NCBI GenBank assembly: GCA_946902875.1
Contig: OX336344.1
Span: 18,497,791 to 18,561,790 of the forward strand
Direction: 5' to 3'
DNA from: Nematopogon swammerdamellus
Lineage: Eukaryota; Arthropoda; Insecta; Lepidoptera; Adelidae
Length of the DNA: 64,000 nucleotides
Shown: positions 13,201-25,200 of the stretch, one piece after another
Numbering within the stretch: the stretch's first letter is position 1
How the letters are laid out: the number at the start of each line of letters is the position of its first letter
Position numbers and translations under genes: made by a program
Notes under the pieces: model-generated
The model's input: the letters and a program-made list of their open reading frames with translations, nothing else
The model's database searches: none
What the model was told of the DNA's origin: nothing

Positions 13201-16200
13201 ATCGTCTTTTCATCCTACCTACCTTATTCATATCTTTCTGCCTGTTTCACACCTCTCTGGCTCTTTTACCCTCCTTACCCGGGGCACTGACGCCGGAGGG
13301 GTTAATGTCTCTATGCCATTTATCTCACCTCCATCTATTCATCCCTCATTTTCCTTATTTCATCCCCCTTTGCCTGTCTGATCCCTTTCTCTCCTTCCAG
13401 CCTGTTTTGTGCATTCCATTTTCCTCCTAATCATACATTAAAAGTATAAGTAAAGCGGCGGGTGGCCGAGTGGTTTGGGCATCGGCTTCTCATGCGAGAG
13501 GTCCGCGGTTCGAATCCGGTCGGCGTGTACCAATGAGTTTTTTCTGGCGAAAAAATGTACGTGCATACCTACACCTGCTGCTTCACCGTTCGGAACCGGT
13601 GTAAAACTGTAGGTCCCTTCCCTTGCCCCTTACTAGGTGGTAGGCTCAAATTGTAGCCGAATGGGTTGGTACCACCGTACTGGATGTAAGATGGCCGCGT
13701 AGCAGCCTCGGTTGTGTTTTCCACTAGTCTAGTATAGCCAGCAATCCAGGGAAGTCTCCGGTATAGCACCTACCTTCTCGGAGGTGATATTGGCTGGTCG
13801 GAGCATGCCCTTTGGCCCCTCCGACTCAGCCACCCATACCGGATTATATAAAATAAAAATTATACCAGCTGATGCAGCTGCGCCTCCCGCTTGGCGAGCG
13901 CGGCCTGCACGCGCGCCCTCTCCTCCTGCACGCCGCGCAGGCTGCTCGTCACCGCCTGCAGCTTGCCCTCGCCCTTGCCCTGCTGCTCGCTTGTCTGCTT
14001 CAGTTGCTTGCGCATCCCGCACACTTGCGCCTTGTACTCCTCCTGTGCGGAGACCATCATCAACACAATTAGTGCACCGAGATGAGGAAGGAGGAACATC
14101 TCCAGTCGCGTCGGCTATACTCCTTAAAATATAGCATGATACCTGTGACAGCTGTCAGACAAAGTCACATTGCAAGTGATGAGTCCTACTATAATCATAA
14201 TAATCGATTATTGTCACTGACCATCCCATCTATTCATCATCATCATTTATATTTAGATAATGAAAGATATCCATTTTTTTATTCTTAATAAAACAAAAAT
14301 CAATTATTATATTAATATTTTTATTCAGGTGTACAACCTAAATCATCGTCAATATCGCAATCATGTTCAGAGTCAGTGGAACAGTCCTGCAGATTAATAA
14401 TGAACTCCTCATCACAAATATTATCAAACTGCACATCGCGCTCCCAATCTTCTTCCATTGTTTTTCTTGTTTTGTTCACAACATTCCTCCAATCTTCTGG
14501 TGTAACTTGTTCACAAGCGGTAAACAATAGCGTCAACCTTTTATTTGCTGTAAACGGCGGTGTAGTATTATTTCTGGCTGCGTGACCTAGAAAAAAAAGT
14601 TAATAATAATATAAACATCTGCATATTGCAAAGTGTGAAACTTTTTAATCGGCTTTAAATTATTTTAAAATATGTTTCCAGTTTCCATAAATAAATAAAT
14701 ATTTAAGATTTTGAATCTATATTTTCAATGTATGGCAGTTATTAGAGAGAGAGGCCAGCAAATTACAGATAATTATCTGTAATATTCCAAATAAAGTGGG
14801 GGTGATTTGTTTGTTTTTTAAGTTTTCATGTTATTAAGGTTATGAACTTAAAACATCTCGTTTCTATTTTAAACTAATACAGTTATTGCTGTTATGTATA
14901 TTACGAGTATATCTAATTTTATTTGAATGTATGTGCGAGTGATGAGAGGTTTGGCATATTCACTGAGTGAATAATACCTAAATAAATAGTAAAAAAAAAA
15001 GATTTTGAAAAAAATATATATATTGTCATGCAAACCTTTGATATTGGCCCAGATCAGTTCAATTGCGTTGTATTGGCAATGATAGGGTGGTAAACGAATA
15101 ACATTGTGACCCATTTCCTCTGCAATTTCATCCAAAATATATGTCGGTGTAAGGGGTTTATGGATGCGAACCAATGCTAGCAACTCGTTTTTAAGCATCG
15201 TCTCATTTGCCTCCACTCCTTTATTTTGCAGCCATGAAATTATGTCTCGTTTACGGTTGCTCGTCGTTGGGGCTTTATCTTTTTGCACCGAGTGGTATGA
15301 AGCGTTGTCCATTATGATGATATGCGGCCCATCGAGATTACTCAAAAGAATTAAAAACAACTCTTTAAATGTCTTGAAGTTCATTTCTTCATGGTATTCC
15401 ACAGTTTTCCATTGTGTCGTCTGTCCACGATTTTGAGACTGTGTGATTAGCATTGAGCCATGTTTCGTCCAGGAAAACAACTATGTCCCAGTTTGAGATT
15501 TTCTTTACTTTGCACAGAAAATCTATCCGGGCAAGTGCAATATCTGTTCGCTCCATTATTATTTTTCTCTTATCACTTTTTTTATAACCAAACCCAATTT
15601 TTTTTTTGTATTTTTGATAACGATGGTAAACTTCCCTTGAATAAGTCTGCGTATTTGAGGGACAGGGCTAATTTCTTCAGCGTTGGAAACTCGCCACGTG
15701 CCTAGTACGCATAAATGTGGTTACGGATTGCAGCGGCGTCGAAATCGTCGATTTTTGTAACTGGACACGCTTTCTTTCTTTTTTTGTTTGGCGTTGACAG
15801 CTTTACGTCCTCCGATACCTCTGTTAATGACTCACCAGCATACTTTTCCTTGCTGATACGAGACACCGTAGCTCGTCCGATACCAAGAGCGTCCGCAACT
15901 CTGTCACACACACGCTCTAATGGCAGCAGCGGTCCTCCATTTGGGTTCTGGCGTTCAAAATATTCACGCAAGCGAACCACAAACTCACGGCATTCACTGC
16001 TCAAAACAGTCTTTTTTGTTCTTTTTGGCATTGTATAACCGAAAAAGAACAAACTTTACAAATGAATAACAATAAACTTAATAAAAAAAACTCAACAAAT
16101 TAACAACAGCGATAACAACAAAAGAATGAAAACTGAAAACACGTGGCGTATACAAGGCATCGGCACTCGTCTCGTACTGAAGTAAATATAGTTTGTAAAT

Positions 16201-19200
16201 AAAATATAGCTTGACTCGCGTGACAGATGCCAGAGTGACATTTCTACCATAAGCACCAATTTTAAGTTTTTTTGTAAAATTTCATCATTTTCAGAAAAAG
16301 TTGTTTTGGTCATTCCTGAGCCACAACTATCGTTTGTTACAGCTATGTATCATCTAATAATATGTCACACTTGAAAGCGGGTTAAATGCAATAAATGGAA
16401 ATCATGTCACTTGAAAAACCGGCCAAGTGCGAGTCGAACTCACGCACCGAAGGTCCCGTATCGCCATGTCACGGCCAGCGCTACTCATGCCATCTAGATG
16501 GTGTGTTATGAAATGCTTCATATTAGTTAATGTCATGCTTCATAATCTATTCGGTAGATGGCGCGCGCGCATACACTTTTTGGTTTCTTATATGGGAACC
16601 CCCATGAATTTTTTACTTTTTCTTGTTTTTATTATTTGTTGTTATATCGGCCATAATAACACATTTTTTGGGAAAATTTCAATGGGCTACCTATTACGGT
16701 TCAAGAGATACAGCCCTCGGACAGACGGACGGACGGACAGACAGACAGACAGACAGACAGGCAGACAGACAGACAGACGGCGTAGGCTTAGTAATAGGGT
16801 CCCGTACCTGCGTTTTCGTAGTATAATAATGTCAAGTCAAAGTCAAAGTCAAAGTCAAATATTTTTATTTCAGCGAGCATAAATTCGGATACATGGTATC
16901 TGTACGCTATAGAAATCGTCATTTAGTATGTGCACAATAATTATTATTACACAATAGTCATATACAATAATCAAATAAAATACATAGTCAAAATAAAAAA
17001 ATAAAAATAAAAAATTTAGTAGTGATAGATAACTCATAATCCGCAACGTTGTGTTGTGTGTGAGGTTTAGTTAAATTCCAAATAAAACCTCATTCATGTT
17101 TTCGTTCGAATGTTGAATTTTGAAACACCTTACATTTTTCATAAATTTTGATTAAAAAACTTTTGTTATGATGTTTTTTTTCACTCATTCGTGACTCACT
17201 CACTCATGTCGTAAATACGAATCTTTCATAATGGCAATACCTGAGCTATCGAGCTTCGCTCGGCGTCTACACCTATCTATGTAGATAAATAAACTTGAAA
17301 AAAAAGAACATTATCTGAATACAAAATTTCCTCCAAATCGTTAGAGCCGTTTCCGAGAAACAAATATATACATACAAGTTTAGCTCACTTAAAGTAATAG
17401 GATAAAGTAATAAAATTCGCTGCCGCTGCAGCGCACCGTAAGAATTCAATTTATTAAGGTACCTACAACCTCACTTACAATACAACTTAAATTTTGCAAA
17501 ATAAGAGATATATTGTTTCTGCGCTTGGACGCTTTCCGTTCGCGCATGCCCGAGTGGAGCCGAACGTCGTTTCCCTACCCGCACTACACCCCGCAGCGGA
17601 CTTCATTCCTTCTCGTAGCCGTGTGCCCATAGGGTCGCTCTATAAAGGAGCGCAGCGACGTAATACAAACTCTTTGAATACAACTTTTTAACAGATTCAA
17701 ATTAGGCAATGTGTCTTTTATTTTTTAAAACACCTTATTATATTTGCAAGATCAATCATCATCATCAAGATCGATCGATAAAGATTCGATTTAATATATT
17801 ATCAAGATCGAACATCACTATCCGTGTGCTACCACTAATAAAGTATGAAATTGTCTTTTGTGCAATTAACTCTAAAAAAATTCGGAACTTCATGCACATG
17901 TTCTCGATGACAGCTGTCACAGGTATCATGCTATATTTTAAGGAGTATAGTGCGGGCGACACTATCCCATCCTCGTCGCCAGTGGAATATATTCAAACAA
18001 TAAGTACCAAATGTGTATTATTTACTCCATTTAATAATATCTGACAGCAACATGAAAAATAAAACAGTAACTTTATGTCAAATGAATTTCTTCTTAAAAT
18101 AAGAAGCTATGCGCATATATGCCACTACCGTGTCGACATGTTCATCGTCATCGGTCAGTCCATGCAGATGCCACCGCTACGTTACAACCAATTAACGGTA
18201 CATTTATTAATGAATAAATATTGCAATAACATAGACATCACTTTGACACCTGACATATAATGACCGAAGAGTGTGACCAACATGCAAAGTGGAAAGGAGG
18301 ATGGGCAAAAATGTATGGGAGTTGGTCTAACCCTCCTCTAACAATGAATGATATATCAATAGAAAGGTCTTTCCAAGAAAAACATTTTGTCCAAACATAC
18401 CTAACATCTATTGTTAGTACTTTAGGAGTTATATCAATTTAAGTTGTATAAAGATAGAACCTTATCATAGTAATATGCTTACCTCTGTGCGATGATCATC
18501 GTTCTAGGAAGGGTAAGTACTTAAAGCGAAACAGTTCCAAAATGACCGAGCGGCATTGAAATCGTTATGATTAAAATAAAATTTTTTTGGTTTCAATACC
18601 GCTCAGTCATTTTGGAACTGTTTCGCTCTAAGTACTTACCCTTCCTAGAACGATGATCATCGCACAGAGGTAAGCATATTACTATGATATGGTTCTATGT
18701 TTATTAAAAGTGATATGACTCCTAAAGTACTAATCATTGACGTTGGCTCACTCACAGCTAGAGGAGGGGTAGACCAAAACGCCCATTCTCCTTTAGCAAA
18801 AATTATTGGGGTTGCCACAAACATTCAATATTGGGCTCGTTCTTCTCCTACGACGAGAAGAAACTAGTGATTTAGTTGGGAACATCTAAATAGGCTAACC
18901 TTCTCTCGCTCGATCTGCGCCACTTCGTGCATGAGGCCGCGTATTCCCTTCTTGATGAGCTCGGGGTCCACGTCTATTATTTCGCCTCGGTCGTCAGAGT
19001 GGTCCCGACCTTTAGACAAACGTTTCAAAGCTCATAAACATTCTCTCGAAGGACCCAAGATATTATTGTGAAGGATTCACAGTAAGATGTTGAAAATATA
19101 TACCCGCATATTCTGTGACGTAAGGGAAGGTGTTGAACTGAGCCTTCACCGAACATATTCGGGCCCATTGGCAGTAGAGGAGGGTGTCAATCGAAGTCGG

Positions 19201-22200
19201 GACTAGCGAGTGAACACTCTAGAGTTCTCCAGCATGCGTTAAGTGTCGGCTCGTGCCAAGCCCTCTCCAGCTAGTCTGCCGGTGACTAGAACACTGAGAA
19301 CCACCAGTCCCGCTCTCGACCTCCCTCTCTCTACTTATCCATATTCTGTAGATGCCTCCAGTGAATATTTCGAAGCTCTCTCCATATATGAGCTTAGCGC
19401 ATCAATATATAAATTCGTAATAGCAAAACTGTGATTTATTGTGTTATCCCCCTAACTCAATAGACCTAATACAGTATAAAATACCTTTCCATTAGGTAAA
19501 AGAATACCTCTGTGCGGGCTGTATCTGCGCGAGGGGCTGGTGAGTCTCCTCTGTCTGGCCTGACTCTGCACGGAGCCGTCGGGCTGGACTCCGGCGACGC
19601 GGCGCAGCGCGTGCGCCACCGAGCTGAGCCGCCCCTCCGCGTCGCGCCGCCCCGCCTCGCACGACGACAGCGACGCCTCTAGAGCGCGACATCTACCCTC
19701 CGCTCCGCCCAGCCTGGCCTGTAAGTGTTTCTTGTTATTGTTGTATGCATGTATGTAGGGGTAGCTGCAAACGAATCCCTCAAAATCTGTTACCTTCGCG
19801 CAATCCCCCCTGCAAAGATTTGCGCTTTATAGCAGCTGCATTAAGTGGCCGAGCTCAACGTTGGGATATTGTTGCTTATTGTTTATTGAGCATTCTTAAG
19901 GCAGTAAGATTTCACCCAAACTTGTCAAAAAATTATATCCGGATCGATTCGAATCAACATGAAGAAGAACCAGCAAGAAACTTCGCAGAAAAAGATACTC
20001 GGGGCTTAAATTTGCTCTTTCAAATTTAAGCCCCGAGCAGATTCCGCACATTGTGTTTTGTTGTATCATGTTTAGAGAGTATCAATCAGTTCTATCGGCC
20101 AAATCCGCCGTGTATTTGGCCGCTAGAACTGAGGAAGGTGAGACTAGGGAATCAAAGTCAGACTGAACACAGCCATACGAACATGCAACTTACCTTCAAC
20201 TCCTGTATCTGCTGCGTAGCGTCAGCCAGGCACACCTCCAGATTGTGCTTCAACTCCTCCAGTCTTCGCTCCTTCGAGCGGCAGTCCTCCAGTCTCAGAA
20301 CCAGCTCCTAAAGCAAAGCATGTAACGTCAGCACGTACATTAAACATGAAGCACCGATGTGATTAAAGATCTAGTCAGTTCAGTTTGTTGTTTGTTTACA
20401 AGATCAGCAGGGGTATTTGGAGCTGTTGTCAATATTGACGCAACACGACCTTGAGTTACTTTATGGACACGACTGTGACACAAACAAGAAAAAGTCACAA
20501 ATGTGGACGCACATTTAGCTGATGCCGGGGTACAGTGGCATTGCATCTCAAGATGGACGAGCTTTGCCATTTTTCGTGCAATACGTTATGAGTGCGAGGG
20601 GACCCGCATGATTGAATTTATGGAGGATATAATATATTTCCCCCCAAGTACAGTCTCGGGTCCTTCAAGAGGGGCGTGAATGGGCACCTGTCAGGCCGGC
20701 ATGGCATTCGCAACCCGCGCATACGACCGAATGTCCATGGGCGTCGCTAGACACCTTATGGGTGGCTCGGCGCCATATGTCGCGCTAACAATAAAAAAAA
20801 TATATATATATATAAGACGACAAGGAGTCATGGGGATTGAAAAGTGGCGCCAACTTGAAGGGGGAACTTGAGAGGTAGATAGCACCTGGGCGTGGAAGCA
20901 ACAATACCGACCTGGTTCGACAGCCCTCCTCGAGCTCGGCGTTGCGCTGGCGCGCGGAGGCGAGGTCGCTGCGCGCGGCCGCCAGCAGCGCTTCCAGCTC
21001 GGCGGCGTGCCGGTGCGCCTGCGCCGCCTCCGCGCCGCACCGCTCGCGCTCCTCGCTCTCGTTCTGCAGTCTGCCCGCCGCCACACCATCAATACCGACC
21101 TGGTCCCTGGCGCGACAGCCCTCCTCGAGCTCGGCGTTGCGCTGGCGCGCGGAGGCGAGGTCGCTGCGCGCGGCCGCCAGCAGCGCCTCCAGCTCGGCGC
21201 CGTGCCGGCGCGCCTGCGCCGCCTCCGCGCCGCACCGGTCGCGCTCCTCGCTCTCGTTCTGCAGTCTGCCCGGCGCCACACCATCAATACCGACCTGGTC
21301 CCTGGCGCGACAGCCCTCCTCCAGCTCGGCGTTGCGCTGGCGCGCGGTGGCGAGGTCGCTGCGCGCGGCCGCCAGCAGCGCCTCCAGCTCGGCGGCGTGC
21401 CGGCGCGCCTGCGCCGCCTCCGCCCCGCACCGCTCGCGCTCCTCGCACTCGTTCTGCAGTCTGCCCGCCGCCACACCATCAATACCGACCTTGTCCCTGG
21501 CGCGACAGCCCTCCTCGAGCTCGGCGTTGCGCTGGCGCGCGGAGGCGAGGTCGCTGCGCGCGGCCGCCAGCAGCGCCTCCAGCTCGGCGGCGTGCCGGCG
21601 CGCCTGCGCCGCCTCCGCGCCGCACCGCTCGCGCTCCTCGCTCTCGTTCTGCAGTCTGCCCGCCGCCACACCATCAATACCGACCTGGTCCCTGGCGCGA
21701 CAGCCCTCCTCGAGCTCGGCGTTGCGCTGGCGAGCGGAGGCGAGGTCGCTGCGCGCGGCCGCCAGCAGCGCCTCCAGCTCGGCGGCGTGCCGGCGCGCCT
21801 GCGCCGCCTCCGCGCCGCACCGCTCGCGCTCCTCGCTCTCGTTCTGCAGTCTGCCCGTACCATCAATGTCAGTGCCACAATTGTTATCCCATCAACACAA
21901 TTGCCTATCATCGCCATCTTCCATCGAGATCTTCATTGTTACCATCATCATGATCGGCCACGATTAACATGACGAGAATATACATATACCTATCATGGAC
22001 ATTAAGAACTCACAAACTTCGCAATTCACAGTGTTTTGTTAGTACCTTGTAGTTAAATAATGCTCTAAAAGTACTGACTGTTACCCATTCCCAAGAGTGT
22101 ACAGGGATTTAGAATTAGATAATACTTCACAAATATAACCAATACATTCCCAAGTTGCAACTACTATAATATTATACTTGCATAAACCTACTCCACAAGT

Positions 22201-25200
22201 TATTTCTCCATCCAACAGAAATGGAACGCAAACCGACCTAGACTGCATCTCCTTAGCGTCATGCTGCATCTGGTCGAGCGTGGCTCGCTCCCGCTTCAGC
22301 TGGGCCTCCGCGGTGCGCGCCTCCCGCGTGAGGTGCTCCGTCCCCGTCTCCGCCTCCTTCAACAGCCCTTGCAGACGCGACCGCTCCGAGTCGAGAGAGG
22401 AACGCACCTCTTCCAGTCCTGTGACGATATGTATTTGCTAAATTCAAGTTGTTTTGGTGATAAATTCAGTGGTGCGGTCGGTCGACTGTTGTTAAGCGGT
22501 CAGGTAGCGCGGTCAGTACTTGGATGGGTGACCTCTCGACCGTTGGAGGCTGACTGTGTTTCGGATTCCACGTTAAACTGTAGGTCCCTTCCCTTCTTAC
22601 CTTACTAGGTGGTAGGGTTTATCCCGGACGGGTTGGTACCACCGCACTGAGCGAAACGTCCATGTAAATAGTTCGTGTTTTTCGTCCAGTTCAGTGTAGG
22701 AGACACGAAATGAAGGGAAGCACTGACATGGCACCTAGTTCACCCGGTGTTATGGGCTGACATGACGGATGTAGGCAACCGTGTCAGTTTCCATAAAAAA
22801 AAAGACTTCACTTCCCAGAATTCTCATCTCGCAGAATAATCACATGACCTATAGAGAAAACGGATACATAACTAATTGTGTCTATTCTTACGTGATTATG
22901 GGTTAAATGTTTGGCATAAAAATTAAGCCACAAAACTAACTCAGCTGTGTGTAAATTAGCTATAACAATAAGGGTTGTTTCATATTAATGTTTACTAAAA
23001 AATTCTGTATAATTTACCAACACACAAGCAAAGCAGATTTTCAGAAAAAATATCCTACAATTTCTGCTAAACTGTCTTTGAGACGAACCAGCAATCTTAT
23101 GATAAGCCTCGTCAAGCGCGCGCGCCGTCTCCCTGCGTTCGTGCTCGGCGCGCTTGACATGTTCGCGCAGGTCGCGGCACGACGCGTTGTACTTCTCCCG
23201 CTCGGCGCAGCACGTCGTGAGCTGCCGACGCACGTCCGTTAGCTCCTTGCGCAGGCTGTCTGCCTCGTTCTCACCTGCGGCCAACAGTTGGCTTGAGGCA
23301 GAATCGAGGGCATATGAGAGTTCATTTCTTAACTAACTTCTTCGACATTTAAGTAAGTACTCAGTCGATAGTCAGAACCAATTAAAAACCAAATTCATCC
23401 TAAAACAATTTACAGGGTGCATTTCGTCTTTTTTTTCTGTCATTTCCACTTTTCTTTAAGGATTTATTCGCAATGCGCACATCACCCAAAAACTACCCAA
23501 AACCACTTATTGTGGCCCACATAAATGGGTCAGCGGATCTGAAGGTCAAGGTCACTCACTCACCCTGAAGATACGCAGACCATACGTTTGGGCCAAAACG
23601 TCATAATTTCAAAGCAATGCAATACATAGCCGCGTACTGACTGAGCGCGGTCGCCGCGCGAGGCAGCCTCGGCTCGTATGCCTCGGTCAGTCAGGCAGGA
23701 CGCGCCTCGCCTGGGACAAGCGCACGCGCGGCCACGGGTGAGCGTTGCCTCGGCCGATCCGCCTGCTGTCGGTTTTTTGTCGCGCTCAAAGGAGCCTCAG
23801 TCCATTTGCCGCGAGCACTCAAGACGGACGTTATGTGCCACGCTCGTCTCGCTCGTTCTCGACATGGATAAGGAGCTGTGCTTAAAACTTATTTGAATTA
23901 TGCAACTCGGCTTTTCCTCGCGAGGCAGCCTCGCGACAATTGGTTTTGTAGCGAGGCAGCCTCGCGCGCCAAATCTTCGCGCGGCATACGGCCGAGGCGG
24001 CCTCGCCGTATATGCCGCGCTCAGTCAGTACGCGGCTGAGTAAACCATGTCGGCATGACTCACACTCCTTGAGCTTGCGCAAAGTGTCGTGCAGCTGCGC
24101 GGTGAGGTTGTCGTGCTTGTCCTCCGCCATCTGCAGCTGCGCGCGCACGTCCTGGCACTCGCGCGTCACCGCCTCCTTCTCCAGCTGCAGCTCCTTGATG
24201 CGGTTCTCGAACCGCAAGCAGTCGTCCTCCGCTCCAGCCCTGAACAACATGGACAATAATACTGGATCTATCATTAACGTCGTCAACAAAGCAAACCGGG
24301 GTCGCCGCGAAAGGGGTAAGAAGACGGCGAGGGAGCGGGGAACGTTGCGTATGCGATGTTTTTCCATCTCTGTCGATCACGCAGCCGCACAGTATTTCTT
24401 TCCTCGTCTACGAATTCACCTACACACACTTAAGAGGAGAAAGAGATAAGGCGATCGAGTGCCTTCGTGAGTGAGCGAGTTGCAGTTCGCACGCGCTCAG
24501 GCAGTCAGTGAGCCTGGCGCCCGTGCGTGGTTACTCCGCTCGCCTATGTATGATTGATCCAGTATTCGATCCATGCTGAACAACAACCAACCGGTCATAT
24601 GCTTGAAGACTACAACCGTATATTGTATAATTCATATACACTGAATCGAGTAACTTTACAGCTGTAAAATTATCTATGCTGGTCGAATGGCAACTAGCAA
24701 CATCTTCTCATTCCCAACCTCTGCGCGCGAGACCTAAACTAATTGCTGGTACTACTGGGACGCTTTTCGACTAATTTCTAACAGCATGAGGCTCAGGAAC
24801 ATGAATTCCTTCATGAGAAGTGTAAAAAAAAAACTAGAAGTAGTATTCACAACCTGGATTTGCTGCAGGTTGGTATGAATGCATTTGGTATGAATGTGTG
24901 TCACAAAATGGCATGCCTAAATTTCCACATTCCTTACGTGCCATGCACATATCTAAGAATCCATTACTTCAATTAGCTTGAGCTTGAGCTTGTAGATTGC
25001 CCATACCTCCACTTTCACTTGGCGTTTCTCATAATACCACACATTCACATGTAAACTTTACAAATCAGTTATGACGGAAGCATCTGTTTCGCACAGTCAC
25101 GAAGTAAATACACATTAATCAAAGTTCACACGGACATACTTGGCTTCCTCGAGGCGTGTCCTGATATTGGCCAGCTCGTCCTTGAGATGGTTGATGGAGG

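Larger units (their letters stand above)
14115..17950. mobile_element. DNA transposon with 43-bp terminal inverted repeats and broken DDE transposase
   Basis: 14115-14157 and 17908-17950 are exact inverted copies, starting CTATACTCCTTAAAATATAG. A TA dinucleotide next to TACTCC at each end is compatible with Tc1/mariner-type insertion. Inside are a minus-strand transposase-like pseudogene (14321-16031) and later insertions (16421-16812, 16830-17010, 17230-17405). It lies in the intron between rootletin exons 28 and 29. Confidence 0.75.

Noticed and set aside
13461..13533. A tRNA gene
   Set aside because: A and B boxes are good, but the sequence runs without a tRNA 3-prime end into the SINE core, and an inverted relative with the same layout exists at 49990-50390. 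It is read as a SINE head.
17440..17700. A solo LTR or promoter (TATAAAGG at about 17641 in a GC-rich block)
   Set aside because: No matching second copy, no target duplication and no defined ends were found, so it is not annotated as a feature.
20912..21850. 25-29-nt mini-introns between the repeat units (they begin GT and end AG)
   Set aside because: They are too short for spliceosomal removal, and excision would break the phase (phase 0 out, phase 2 in), whereas reading through keeps 195-bp periodicity in frame.
20691..21972. Very long open frames on both strands across the 195-bp repeats (up to about 400 codons)
   Set aside because: They are shadows of a GC-rich repeated exon in other frames. 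Only the minus-strand frame containing RLQNESEER continues in phase into exons 24 and 26 and has coiled-coil composition.
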